Assembly: GCA_948443845.1 (NCBI GenBank)
Contig: CAOJUE010000016.1
Location: 1 to 42,191 of the forward strand
Length of the DNA: 42,191 bases
Source of the DNA: an uncultured Eubacteriales bacterium
GTDB taxonomy: Bacteria; Bacillota; Clostridia; TANB77; CAG-508
Direction of reading: 5' to 3'
The notes beneath the pieces were generated by a model. It worked only from the letters and a program-made list of their open reading frames with translations. It was not told the origin of the DNA and made no database searches. Made by a program: the position numbers and the translations under genes. Positions 8,330 to 19,124 of the stretch are shown here, piece by piece. The number at the start of each line of letters is the position of its first letter. The stretch's first letter is position 1.

Positions 8330-10354
8330 ATGAAAAAAGAATTAAAGGTTAAAAATGATAGTATAGATGTAGCTGGTATAAAAAAAGACTATAAAGATGC
8401 AATAATGGAATATATATGGAATGGGTTTGATGCTAATGCAACGAAAGTTGATTTGACTTATAATATAAATGAACTTGAAGGAATTAGTGAAATAAGAATA
8501 TGTGATAATGGAAGTGGAATAAACTTTGAAAATATAGAAAATACCTTTGGAGCATTTTTATCATCAGAAAAAAGAAGTACCAAAAATTTCGTTGACAATA
8601 TACATGGAAGCAAAGGAAAGGGAAGATTTTCTTTTATATGTTTTGCACATTATTGTAGATGGAATACCGTTTATATGAATGAAAAAGAGTTTTATAAATA
8701 TTCAATAAATGTGGATGATATTAATAAAAAGGAGTATGATATTTCTGAAAAAGAAAAAACGGATATTCATACTACTGGAACGGAAGTAATAATTACTGGA
8801 ATAGATGAGTTATTAAAAGATAATTTGAATAGTAATAATTTTGAAGAATGCTTGCTAAATAATTTTTCATGGTATTTGTATCTTAATAAAGAAAAGAATT
8901 ATAGTTTAAATATAAATGGAAACAGTTTAGACTATAAAAAATTTATTGATAGTGATTTAAGTCAAGATTATGAGATTGAAGTAGAAGGATTTAAATTTAA
9001 AGTATGTTTCATTAAGTGGTTGAAAGATGTAAAATCAAAGTATTATTTTCATATGTTAGATGAAGACAATACTCAAAAATATAAAGCATTTACAAGATAT
9101 AATCATAATGGAATTGACTTTATTCATAGTGTATATGTAAGTTCGGCATATTTTAATGATTTTGTGCCCTTACCAAAAGAAGATAATACAACAGGTCAAA
9201 TGTCATTAATACAAAATGAAAAAAATGAGAAAGATATGATATATAAAGAATTAATAAAGCAATTAGATAAAATAGTAACTGATAAATGTAAAGAGTTTTT
9301 AAGAGCAAATAGTAATAGATGATCTAGAAAAAGAAAAGGTATTTCCAGAGTTTTCAAATGACAAATATGGGAATATTAGAAAAAAAGATTTAGTTGCTGT
9401 AGTAAAAGAAGTATATTGTGTTCAACCAAGAATATTTAGAAAAGCAAATCCAGAGCAAAAGAAAACGGTAATAGGTTTTTTAAATCTTTTATTGGACAGT
9501 GATGAAAGGAAAAATATAATAACTATAATGGAAAGTATAACAAACTTATCAAAGGAGGAAAGAGAAAATTTAGCTAGATTACTTGGCAAAACAACTTTAA
9601 ATAATATAGTAAAAACAATAAAAATGTTAGATGATAGAAAAGAAATTATAGAAGATTTAAAGACAATCGTATTTAAAGGAGAACAAACTGCAAATGAGAG
9701 AGATCATATACAAAAAATAATGGAAGAAAATTTTTGGATTTTTGGAGAACAATATCATTTAGTAACAGCAGATAAAAATTTTGAAAAAGCATTAGAGGAA
9801 TATGAATATTGTTATATGGGAAGAAATCTCAGGAAGAATATAAAATAGATAATCAAGATAGGTTAAGGAGAATGGATATTTTTATTTGTGCAAAGAAGCC
9901 ATTAGATGTATATTTAGAGTCCTCAAAAATAGAAGAGAATATAGTATTAGAATTAAAAGCACCGTATGTAGATATAGACAGAAATATCTTTAGACAAATT
10001 GAAGATTATATGGATTTGATTAAAAATCAACCGCAATTTAATAGTACAAGTAGAGAGTGGAAGTTTTATGCTATTAGTAATAGAATAGATAATTTCATTA
10101 AAGATAAATATAAAGAAAATGAAGATAAAGGCTTTCCATTTTTAGTAAAAAAAGTTGATAACTGTAAAATATTTATTATGACATGGGATGATGTATTTAA
10201 AAATTTTGAACACAAATATCGATACTTATATGAGAGGTTAAATTTTGAAAAGAATGAAATTGAGGAAGAATTAGAAAATAAAGAAAAACTTACAAGAGAA
10301 GACATAAATAATTTGACAGATAAAATATTACAAAAAGAAGTTGTTAATATATAA
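8330..10354 (+). pseudogene. GHKL ATPase fused to PD-(D/E)XK-like nuclease; frame broken twice
   Basis: The start follows GGGGGA (the upstream in-frame stretch is unlikely coding). The N-terminal part is a GHKL/Hsp90-type ATPase: N-box EYIWNGFDANA, ICDNGSGI (DxGxG) and HGSKGKGRFSF. The frame is lost near 9300 (GAGTTTTTAAGAGC, one extra base or two missing) and continues in another frame to ~9806, where one T appears missing (TATTGTTATAT). The last part, to 10354, has RRMDIFIC followed by NIVLELKAP, a D...ExK nuclease pattern. Read together it is one ~670-residue ATPase-nuclease of the type found among phage-defence genes. Neither break is at CGG; both are at homopolymer or dinucleotide runs, so this is either a decayed gene or carries sequence errors. 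Confidence 0.72.
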
Positions 10355-10388
10355 TAGAATATATTTTATCAGTAAAGAAGGTGATTAA

Positions 10389-11525
10389 ATGAAACTGGAA
10401 GAATATAAATCAGGTGAATACATAAAAATGAATGATTACAACGCATTTATTCCAAGCAAAATAAATCATAATTGGGGCTGGGATGATACAAAATTGGACA
10501 AACTATTAGCAGAAGCCAATAGACAGATTGGAGAATTGAACGCATATTCATTATTAATACCAAACGTAGATTTATATATTAAAATGCATGTAAAAATTGA
10601 GGCGAATAAATCAAGTACAATAGAAGGAACAAGGACTACAGTAGAAGAGGATTTATTGGATATATCAGATATTAATCCAGAAAAAAGAGATGATTGGGAA
10701 GAAGTTCAAAATTATGTTAAAGCGACAAATTATGGAACAGAAAGAATAAGAGAAGGATTTCCAGTTTGTACTAGATTAATAAGAGAAATTCATAAAATAT
10801 TGATGCAAGGAGTTCGTGGAGAACACAAAACACCAGGTGAGTTTAGAACATCGCAAAACTGGATTGGAGGAACTATGCCAAGTACAGCAGTATATGTTCC
10901 ACCACCACATACAGAAATGGCAGAATGCTTAACAGATTTTGAAAAATTTATAAACAATGATGAAATTGATACTCCAGACCTAGTAAAAATTGCGATTTTG
11001 CATTATCAATTTGAATCAATACATCCTTTTTTAGATGGCAACGGAAGAATTGGAAGATTATTGATACCATTATATATACAGAGTAAAGGAATACTTGATA
11101 AATCTTGTTTATATATTTCTGATTATATTGAAAGAAATAAAGATACATATTATGATATGCTTACAAGGGTAAGAACTGATAATGATATGATTAGTTGGAT
11201 TAAGTTTTTCTTAAAAGCAGTTGTAGAAACCTCAAAAATAGCCAAAGATAAATTTAGAAAAGTTGTTGAATTTACAGTAGAAATGGATAAAGTTATTATG
11301 AGTTTACCAGGAAAATCTGATAATGTAAAAAAAGTAATAGATGCTTTATATGATGAACCAGTTATTAACAGAAAGAAGTTATGCAATTTAACTGAAATAA
11401 AAGAAGGAACAATAAAGAATATTATTAATAATTTATTAGAAAATAACATCATTATTGAAACAACAGGATATAGTAGGAATCAAATTTTTACATTTCAAAA
11501 ATATACAGATTTATTTCTAAAATAA
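10389..11525 (+). CDS. Fic-family protein (probable AMP transferase)
   Basis: 378 residues. The catalytic motif HPFLDGNGRIGR is present around residue 218, matching HxFx(D/E)GNGRxxR. An N-terminal inhibitory motif SSTIEG (matching (S/T)xxxE(G/N)) near residue 77 suggests a self-inhibited class II Fic enzyme. The middle has HKTPGEFRTSQNWIGG and PPPHTEM, typical of Fic/DOC proteins. The C-terminal ~80 residues look like a winged helix (NRKKLCNLTEIKEGTIKNI). Such proteins usually attach AMP from ATP to Ser, Thr or Tyr of a target; the target is unknown here. The start follows AAGGTG. It lies 34 bases after the ATPase/nuclease gene, in a defence-like cargo block. Confidence 0.9.
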   Translation: MKLEEYKSGEYIKMNDYNAFIPSKINHNWGWDDTKLDKLLAEANRQIGELNAYSLLIPNVDLYIKMHVKIEANKSSTIEGTRTTVEEDLLDISDINPEKRDDWEEVQNYVKATNYGTERIREGFPVCTRLIREIHKILMQGVRGEHKTPGEFRTSQNWIGGTMPSTAVYVPPPHTEMAECLTDFEKFINNDEIDTPDLVKIAILHYQFESIHPFLDGNGRIGRLLIPLYIQSKGILDKSCLYISDYIERNKDTYYDMLTRVRTDNDMISWIKFFLKAVVETSKIAKDKFRKVVEFTVEMDKVIMSLPGKSDNVKKVIDALYDEPVINRKKLCNLTEIKEGTIKNIINNLLENNIIIETTGYSRNQIFTFQKYTDLFLK

Positions 11526-11610
11526 AATTTATAGGTCAAGAAAATTAAGAAATTTGACCTAATAAAATTTATAGGTCAAAAAAATTAAAAAAGTTGACCT
11601 ATAAATTTTT
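11521..11610 (+). repeat. Two 40-bp direct repeats, each forming a hairpin
   Basis: The unit beginning AATAAAATTTATAGGTCAA occurs at 11521 and 11561. The second forms a perfect 16-bp stem (11564-11579 with 11594-11609) ending in TTTTT; the first forms a shorter stem around TAGGTCAA/TTGACCTA. They lie between the Fic stop codon and the next gene. Simplest reading: duplicated terminator. A structured regulatory RNA is an alternative. Confidence 0.75.
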
Positions 11611-11677
11611 GCTACTCAAATTGGTAACAAAATTATGTTTGAAAAGTCAAAATAGTAAACAAGGAGTAAAAAACTTT

Positions 11678-13120
11678 ATGGAAGAAGATGAGAAAGATAA
11701 ATTAATAAATATGATAGAGAATGAAAACGAAAATGACTTTTTGGATTTTAAACTAGAATTGTATGATTTCAAAAGTGCTGATAAAAAACAAGATTTCTTA
11801 ATTGATATGATGTCTTTAGCTAATTCTAATTATCCAGGAGATAGATATATCATAATTGGTGTGAGAGATTTACCAAAAAGAATAATCAAAGGAATAGATG
11901 AGAAAGAAATTAAAGATAGTGCGATATATCAACAATTTATTAATGAAAATATAGAGCCAGCAATAAACTTTGAAATAATAAATTTTGAATATAATGATAA
12001 AAATTTTCTTATTTACAAAATTAAATATTCTATATTAGATAAGCCATATATAATAAAAAAAGATTATAATAATTTGATGAAAGGGACTTGTAGAATAAGA
12101 AAAGGATCGCAAAATGCATCCATAACAAGATATGATTTGGATTTAATTTATAAAAACAAAAATCCAGTTAAGGAAAGTAATATTTTTATAAAGTGCTTAG
12201 AAAATGGTGAGATTTATGAAAATTTAATCCTTCAAAAGTTTCAGTATTCTTTAGAAAATAATAGCGAAAAAGAAAAGATAAAAGAAAAGATAATAGAAGC
12301 AAATAAACTTTTGATTGATGATTATGAATATAATGGATTAATAAAAATACCAACATTAGGAAGTACAATAGAACTTGAAGAAGATGATATAAAAATTGTT
12401 AATATGTTCATAGAAGAGAATAGTATGAAAATAAATAAAGAATTTTTTGATATAGGTGATGTTGGATATTTTTCTATAATGCCAGGACAAGGTAACTATA
12501 CAGGAACAAAAAAATCTATAGAAAAATATGAAATATTGAGTGAAATTATTGATGATGTAAAAGAATATTATCAAGTTTTGGAATACAAAAGAAATTTAAA
12601 CAATTTATATTTTTTAGAGTTAATTGTAAGTAATTTGGGAAATTCTCATGATGAATTAGTAGATGTAAGAATACAACTACCTAAAGATAAAATAGTGTTA
12701 AATGGTGAATTTCCAGTACCACAATATGAATTTTTAGAAAAGTTTAAAGGAAATATAATATCAACATTATATGCAATTAAAGAATCATATAATACTAACA
12801 AATATAATCCTAATAGTATTGTTAACCCTCAAGTTCATATACCAACACCATCTATACCAATTATGTTAGGAACTTATAGAGAATCCTATGAATCATTAAA
12901 GGAAGACTATTTGAATGAAATAGATGATTATTTTGATTATGAATTAATAGAAAAAGGAGATATGGTTATTTTAAAACATTCACAAAAATTAATAAAAGCT
13001 AAAGAAAATTTACTTTTTCCATGCAGAATTTTTCTAAAAGAACCAATTGAAAAGATACAATACACTATTAGCAGTAAATTTAATGATAAAATAATAGAAA
13101 GAGAAATTAATGTTAAATAA
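11678..13120 (+). CDS. AlbA_2 (Schlafen-type) domain protein of unknown function
   Basis: 480 residues from the ATG at 11678, chosen because AAGGAG lies 11 bases upstream; the longer upstream frame crosses the hairpin repeats. Residues ~1-140 resemble an AlbA_2 putative DNA-binding domain: ENENDFLDFKLELYDF, then a core with YIIIGV, and GTCRIRKGSQNASITRYDLD, matching the conserved 'RxGSxt..a' end. The remaining ~330 residues have no motif I recognise; they are rich in Lys, Asn and Ile. AlbA_2 proteins occur in regulators and in anti-phage systems. Its position after the ATPase/nuclease and Fic genes, with similar AT-rich codon use, suggests acquired defence cargo. Confidence 0.7.
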   Translation: MEEDEKDKLINMIENENENDFLDFKLELYDFKSADKKQDFLIDMMSLANSNYPGDRYIIIGVRDLPKRIIKGIDEKEIKDSAIYQQFINENIEPAINFEIINFEYNDKNFLIYKIKYSILDKPYIIKKDYNNLMKGTCRIRKGSQNASITRYDLDLIYKNKNPVKESNIFIKCLENGEIYENLILQKFQYSLENNSEKEKIKEKIIEANKLLIDDYEYNGLIKIPTLGSTIELEEDDIKIVNMFIEENSMKINKEFFDIGDVGYFSIMPGQGNYTGTKKSIEKYEILSEIIDDVKEYYQVLEYKRNLNNLYFLELIVSNLGNSHDELVDVRIQLPKDKIVLNGEFPVPQYEFLEKFKGNIISTLYAIKESYNTNKYNPNSIVNPQVHIPTPSIPIMLGTYRESYESLKEDYLNEIDDYFDYELIEKGDMVILKHSQKLIKAKENLLFPCRIFLKEPIEKIQYTISSKFNDKIIEREINVK

Positions 13121-13244
13121 TAAACTAAAAACAAGTTAAAAAGTTGATTACAATTATGAATAAAATCTATACAAAGTGGAATAAAAAAGGTTCTGCTTTT
13201 TCAAAATTTAATTCAAAAGATAATATCTGAGAGAAGAAAGAGGC

Positions 13245-13286
13245 AGAAGGTAGAGTGTTTTTGCTTGGAAAATAATTTGAATTCAT
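13245..13286. repeat. 42-bp direct repeat, right copy
   Basis: Second copy of the sequence at 7951-7992 (38/42 identical). It marks the right end of the block containing the ATPase/nuclease, Fic and AlbA_2 genes and begins a long non-coding stretch. Confidence 0.8.
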
Positions 13287-13540
13287 TTTAGTAAAAATAG
13301 AATATAGTTTGAAGCAGTGTAGAAATATGCTGTTTTTTTATATGGAATAAAAGGGGATTTGTTGAGAATTTTACAGTATAAAAAAATAGCATATTTTTCT
13401 AAAAATTTGAAGAGATTTTGCGGTAGATTACAAAACTAAAAATTATTATAGTATCAAAGGTTTTATAATTTTCGTGTGCTATTTTTGCGTGTTGATGTAA
13501 GCAGGTGCGCTGCATATAAATTTTAATTGAATATTGAGAA

Positions 13541-13575
13541 AAGAAGTTTGCAAACAAAATGCGAGCTTCTTTTTT
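13541..13575 (+). terminator. Terminator-like hairpin
   Basis: AAGAAGTTTGC (13541-13551) pairs with GCGAGCTTCTT (13561-13571) allowing G-U pairs, followed by a T run. It lies some 400 bases after the AlbA_2 gene. Confidence 0.6.
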
Positions 13576-13621
13576 GTTATAAAGAGATAAAGCCTCAAAC
13601 TCTATAAAAGTGACAGGTGTG

Positions 13622-13798
13622 ATGAGCCGATGCCATAAAATTCATTCGCATTCGTGTAAGCAGTCTATTTACACAAAGTGCGTCAGTGAGATCTTACAAC
13701 AAAAACTCACAATAAACAAAGAGTACTGGGAGGCAAAACTTGGATGCGGGTTTATAATTGTAAAAAGTTTGGACAAGGATGAACAAAGATTACGATAA
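13622..13798 (+). CDS. Possible small basic protein, unknown
   Basis: A 58-residue frame (MSRCHKIHSHSCKQ... ending KDEQRLR) with four Cys and several His residues. Codon choice here (TAC, ATC, GTC) differs from its AT-rich surroundings, which could mean either a real acquired gene or a structured non-coding region. There is no clear ribosome site before the ATG. I do not recognise the protein; treat it as tentative. Confidence 0.25.
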   Translation: MSRCHKIHSHSCKQSIYTKCVSEILQQKLTINKEYWEAKLGCGFIIVKSLDKDEQRLR

Positions 13799-13871
13799 AT
13801 GTACTAAATATTTTAAACCTAAGTAATCAGCAATTATAGTAGCGGAAGCTACTTACTTAGACTGCCTATAA

Positions 13872-13959
13872 GCGAAGCGACCGACTGATGGTTTCTGAAC
13901 TGATAGACGTAATAATTCTTTTTGAACAAAGGGATTATTACGCCTAATTCACTTCGCTC
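13872..13959. other. Nested inverted repeat, candidate origin or structured RNA
   Basis: Outer arms AGCGAAG (13872-13878) and CTTCGCT (13953-13959) enclose inner arms CGTAATAAT (13909-13917) and ATTATTACG (13935-13943). The position about 530 bases before the relaxation-type gene would fit an oriT or replication-related site. The type cannot be proven from sequence alone. Confidence 0.45.
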
Positions 13960-14487
13960 TCTCCTTCTGGTTTCTGATTTTTTAGTAAAAAGCAATGATT
14001 TGCAGTACACGAAAGTATAGATTTTTGAGAGAAAAGTGAGTTGTAAAATACGACAGTATGAAATCGAATAAGTATAGTAATATCAATGTCTATAAGATTT
14101 CTGATTTATATTTTTTGGTACTGTAAGTATTAATAACGGAGAATGTATCATTATCAAAATTATATCATAGCTGTTATTATGTGAAAAAATTATAGATTTA
14201 TAAGTAGTTTTTAGAAATTTATACATCAGAAATTGGATTTTTTATAATTGAAAAGTTAGTAATTTTTAGAAAGTTACAGTATACAAAAGTGTCGCATTTT
14301 GATAAGTTTTTGAAAAAAATTTTGCGACAGGTATGAAAAAGAGAAAGACTTAGAGAAGTAAGCATTTTAGAAGTTTGAATTTATATTTTTTCGTGTGGAG
14401 GTAAGGGTTCAAGAGCGTAAGCTATTGAATTCTTACCAAAGGACAATTTTTTGATAAATTTTTAAGTAAGATTTGGAGGTGTTTTTT

Positions 14488-15422
14488 ATGAGTTATTTTT
14501 TGAACAGTGATGAAGAAATTGATTTGATAAAGTTTATTGCTAAATATCAATATTTAAGTGTGAATGATACGAAGTACTTTTTTAGTAGTGGATCGTATTA
14601 TAAAAAGCGAATTACTAAGTTGATTCAAAAGGGATTTTTGAAAAGGACAAAGTTGAAGTTGGTTTTGGGAAAATTGGGGATTGAATATGTGAAGTTGTGC
14701 AATTTTGAATATACTCGATTGAATAGAAATACGAAATATATTGAAAGGTTAATGTATATCAGTCATTTGGCTGCTTTTTATCATAATTGCGATACAGTGG
14801 ACTTTACCCCATCTTTTTCAATTAAGGATAAAGTATCTCTTACGATTACAGGCAGGAGATATGTTCGGAAAGATGGATATTAATGGTTTTGATTATTTAG
14901 TTTATTATGTGCCTAAAAAACATGATAAGCGTTATATGGCTTCTGTTATTTATGATATCGAAAAAGAAAGCGAATATAAAAATTTTATTGTATTAACGGA
15001 TGATGTGCAAAATGTTAAGATGGATGATTTTGTTTTTGGAAAATATCGAGTTTTAGTTCTGGAAGATAATGAGTGCAATCGAGAGAAGTTAAAATATTTG
15101 CATAGTGTTGATTGGATTAGAATTGTTGAAGATTATTATGATAATAAGGTGTTTTTGGCTGGATATCGTTTTTGCGATTATACGGATTATGAGCAAAAGT
15201 ATGTTTCTACGTTTTATTTTTTGGATCCAGAGAAAATTTATAGGATTAAGTCTTTTCTAAGGGAAAATAAAGATAGAAATGCGGATATTATTTGCAGTGC
15301 AGAGTTAGAGGCGGATTTGAGAAAAGAATTTCCGAATGCTCGATTTGTTGTAGTTGATTTGGAGAGGTATGTTAAGAAAGTGAGGATATATTATGAGGTA
15401 CGGTTTGGATGGGGTTATTTAA
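14488..15422 (+). CDS. Replication-relaxation-like protein; needs +1 shift at CGG 14866 (and probably 15401)
   Basis: The start ATG follows TTGGAGGTG. The first 126 codons are helix-rich and look like a winged-helix module (LIKFIAKYQYLSVNDTKYF, then YKKRITKLIQKGFLKR), a pattern of replication-relaxation proteins of clostridial mobile elements. The frame ends soon after RRYV at an in-frame CGG (14866-14868). Skipping the C gives GGA (Gly) and continues GKMDINGFDYLVYYVPKK for another ~178 codons (VLTDDVQNVKMDDFVFGKYR). A second in-frame CGG (15401) lies just before the end. Skipping its C gives GLDGVI and a stop at 15420-15422; not skipping gives a stop at 15425-15427. The function in DNA processing is inferred from length, fold pattern and context. 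Confidence 0.65.
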
Positions 15423-15470
15423 GATAAAAATGGGGGTGTTTTGGGGTTTATGATAGTTGGTAAATTTTTG

Positions 15471-15499
15471 TTGTATGAATTAGGATATTGTGGTATAAT
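15471..15499 (+). promoter_or_regulatory. Promoter for the DUF5710-like gene
   Basis: TTGTAT (15471-15476), 17-bp spacer, TATAAT (15494-15499), about 65 bases before the start codon. Confidence 0.65.
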
Positions 15500-15563
15500 G
15501 ATAACTACGAATAGTAATTTATTCAAAATATAAAATTGATTAAATAAGAGAGGAGCTAAACAT

Positions 15564-16202
15564 ATGAGTTTAATAATAGAGGTACCATTTGCTGAAAAAG
15601 ATGAAGCAAAATCATTAGGAGCAAAATGGAATCCAGAATTAAAGAAGTGGTATGTAGAAGAAAGACAAAATTATTATAAATTTGAGAAATGGATATTGGG
15701 AAATAAAGAAAAGACTCATATTTTATGTGATTATTTTTATATTGTAGAAGGAACTCATATATGTTTTAAATGCAACAAACCAACAACGGTTATTGGATTT
15801 GGAGTTCAAAAATTCTTTGAAGTATACGATTCAAATGAGTATGGTAAAAAAGATAACTTTTACTTTGTAGATGATGACATACATATAGCTTCTCATATTG
15901 AACCATTACCAAAAGATTTTCTTGATATATTGAAAGAAAAATACAATTATTATGAAAGTTATTCAAAAACTGCAAATGAATCATATTTAGTAAATCATTG
16001 TTCAAATTGCAAAGTAATACAAGGAGACTTTTTCTTATTTCAAGAAGTTGATACACCGTTTTTCATAGACAGTATAGAAAAAGCTAAACAATTAAAATTA
16101 TATAAAATTCCTTTAAAAAATGATTTGATTGTGAATTTAGATATTGGTTGGGGTTCAAATGATTATATAATTGATGAATATGCACAAAAATTTAATTTTT
16201 AG
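15564..16202 (+). CDS. DUF5710-like domain protein with two CxxC pairs
   Basis: 212 residues. The first ~45 residues (VPFAEKDEAKSLGAKWNPEL, then KKWYV) match the DUF5710-type pattern in which a small domain carries 'vPfaeKdeAKalGArwd...kkWyv'. Such domains occur in mobile-element and phage proteins, sometimes with nucleases or topoisomerases. The rest contains CFKC (about residue 71) and CSNC (about 147), which could bind one zinc ion. No catalytic motif is seen. The start follows GAGAGGAG. It sits directly upstream of the resistance gene but appears to have its own promoter. Confidence 0.65.
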   Translation: MSLIIEVPFAEKDEAKSLGAKWNPELKKWYVEERQNYYKFEKWILGNKEKTHILCDYFYIVEGTHICFKCNKPTTVIGFGVQKFFEVYDSNEYGKKDNFYFVDDDIHIASHIEPLPKDFLDILKEKYNYYESYSKTANESYLVNHCSNCKVIQGDFFLFQEVDTPFFIDSIEKAKQLKLYKIPLKNDLIVNLDIGWGSNDYIIDEYAQKFNF

Positions 16203-16228
16203 TATAACGAAAATTGTTATGTTTATAA

Positions 16229-17665
<1,437 letters not shown>

Positions 17666-17675
17666 CAAAGTCCGA

Positions 17676-17713
17676 AACCACCATATTGGCTTAAAAATAT
17701 GGTGGTTGTTTTT
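17676..17713 (+). terminator. Terminator after the aminoglycoside enzyme gene
   Basis: Eleven-base perfect stem AACCACCATAT / ATATGGTGGTT with a 10-nt loop and T run. Confidence 0.85.
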
Positions 17714-17745
17714 AATAATATAAAATCTTCTAAGTAAAATTATCT

Positions 17746-18111
17746 TTATTTCTCTAAGTCCTCATAATGCTCCAGAAAATCACATATTTCTTCATAATAT
17801 TTTTTATCATAATCTATTAGAAATTCTAAAAATTCCAAAACTGAACCATGAAAAAATGTCACAAGAAATTTTTTCGTAGCTTCCAATTTGTATGTTTCTT
17901 CGTCAATTAAGGGAACAAATGTGTATTCTTTTCCGTTTTTTTCAGAAATACCAACAGCTTTTTTCTGGATCAATCGATTAATTAACGTTCTTACTGTATT
18001 ATCATTCCAATTGAAATCTTTCACTTGCTCTATGATTTGTTTGCTTTTTACCGCTTTTTCTTTCCAAATTATTTTCATAATCTCCAATTCTGCGTCAGAT
18101 ATTCTTTTCAT
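17746..18111 (-). CDS. BlaI/MecI-family transcriptional repressor
   Basis: 121 residues, the usual BlaI length. The N-terminal winged helix starts ISDAELEIMKIIW, continues SKQIIEQVKDFNWNDNTVRT with LINRLIQKKAVG, and the wing has EKNGKEYTFVPLI. The C-terminal ~45 residues (KFLVTFFHGSVLEFL...) form the dimerisation part. The start ATG at 18111 is chosen because GAGG lies 8 bases upstream and family members begin near ISDAE. The usual partner, a BlaR1/MecR1 sensor protease, is not found next to it, so it may control another element gene. It is convergent to the aminoglycoside enzyme. Confidence 0.85.
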   Translation of the reverse strand: MKRISDAELEIMKIIWKEKAVKSKQIIEQVKDFNWNDNTVRTLINRLIQKKAVGISEKNGKEYTFVPLIDEETYKLEATKKFLVTFFHGSVLEFLEFLIDYDKKYYEEICDFLEHYEDLEK

Positions 18112-18380
18112 TAAATTTTCCTCACTTTCTAATTTCGTTTTAAAAAATTCTAAAATAGGTTTGCCAATTTTGCTTGATTTATTCAATTGAGAACAACGGT
18201 TAAAATAAATTCCATTTAAAATCTCTCCTTTCTTCAAATTTTTAAATTATAGAATAGCAGGAAAAATATGTAATAAATATTCTGCATAAGTTTTGGGCTA
18301 TATACTTCATTGTAAATAATGGCACAAAATTATACCATAATACTGATAAATAGTAATGGTATGAAAGTGTGGTGGTATGT

Positions 18381-18644
18381 ATGTCATTGATAGACATTTT
18401 TAGATATAACGTAAGATATTATAGATTTAAGAAAAATTATTCACAAGAAAAACTTGCGGAAATGACTGGATTAAGTACGCATTATATATCCGACATTGAG
18501 CAAGGCAAATATAGTCCTTCAATTCCTACTATTGAAAGAATATCGAAAGCACTTGACATTCTGCCACAATTGCTTTTTACAAAAAATTCAAAAGCAAAGA
18601 ATTTGTCTGCAAGAGTCGATATTCACCGTAAAAGTAGAATGTAG
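18381..18644 (+). CDS. Xre-family helix-turn-helix regulator
   Basis: 87 residues starting MSLIDIFRYN. A classic Xre/Cro domain covers residues ~8-62: NYSQEKLAEMTGLSTHYISD as helix-turn-helix, then IEQGKYSPSIPTIERISKAL. It is small, single-domain and probably binds an operator within the element. The start ATG follows GTGGTGG. It is the first of two Xre genes in tandem, an arrangement common in control regions of integrative elements. Confidence 0.85.
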   Translation: MSLIDIFRYNVRYYRFKKNYSQEKLAEMTGLSTHYISDIEQGKYSPSIPTIERISKALDILPQLLFTKNSKAKNLSARVDIHRKSRM

Positions 18645-18769
18645 TAGTATACAATTACTACGATTCTTTACAATTATCTATTATTATAACACAAAAATTT
18701 TACTTGGGACAATAAAGATACAGATTTTTTTCTTTTTTTATGAAAAAATTATTGTGTCGAGGTGTTTTA

Positions 18770-19021
18770 ATGGAAGATTATAACAAAATACAGAAGTTAC
18801 TGAAAAAAGATTATATGCCTATCATATACAAAAATATAAAGAAATTTAGGCTAGAAAGTGGTATGTCCTTAATTGATGTGGCCGAAATATTAGATATGTC
18901 CTATGATTATTTAAGGCGAGTTGAATCAAATAATGATAGTGTAAAAACTTGTTCATTAAAATTGTTAATTAAATTTAGTATATTGTATCATAAAAATTTA
19001 GGTGATTTTTTGGAAGAATAG
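18770..19021 (+). CDS. Second small Xre-like helix-turn-helix protein
   Basis: 83 residues from the ATG at 18770 (GAGGTG seven bases upstream). The helix-turn-helix region is MSLIDVAEILDMSYDYLRRV followed by E and SNN, so it is a divergent Xre type. No other domain is present. Together with the preceding Xre gene it probably controls excision or transfer functions of the element. Confidence 0.75.
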   Translation: MEDYNKIQKLLKKDYMPIIYKNIKKFRLESGMSLIDVAEILDMSYDYLRRVESNNDSVKTCSLKLLIKFSILYHKNLGDFLEE

Positions 19022-19124
19022 AAATATTGTCAATAGGAAATTGGAATAAATTTGACTATGCTTTTTTGACTTAACTTCTTTATGCCGAGAAAACTATTGA
19101 CAATCTAAAAATAATATAATTTTG

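Larger units (their letters stand above)
13287..14487. other. 1.2-kb stretch without a convincing gene, containing structured DNA/RNA
   Basis: Apart from one weak ORF (13622-13798) no coding potential is seen. The stretch holds a terminator-like hairpin (13541-13575), a nested inverted repeat (13872-13959) and repeated TGGTTTCTGA words (near 13890 and 13970). It precedes the relaxation-type protein gene, a usual place for a transfer or replication origin, but no known nic-site sequence was recognised. Confidence 0.5.

Noticed and set aside
9290..9820. The two frame breaks in the ATPase/nuclease gene as further CGG-type shift sites
   Set aside because: There is no CGG at either place; they are at AT-rich or GA runs, one being +1 and the other -1. 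Ordinary decay or error is more likely.
11521..11610. Type III toxin-antitoxin locus
   Set aside because: Only two repeats, and the following protein is an AlbA_2-domain protein of 480 residues, not a ToxN-like RNase.
13610..13798. Well-supported gene in the non-coding stretch
   Set aside because: Only a short frame with no convincing ribosome site; kept as a low-confidence feature only.
18112..18237. Extended N terminus or BlaR1 remnant upstream of the BlaI-like gene
   Set aside because: The extra 42 codons lack family similarity and the short frame MEFILTVVLN is too brief to call as a remnant.
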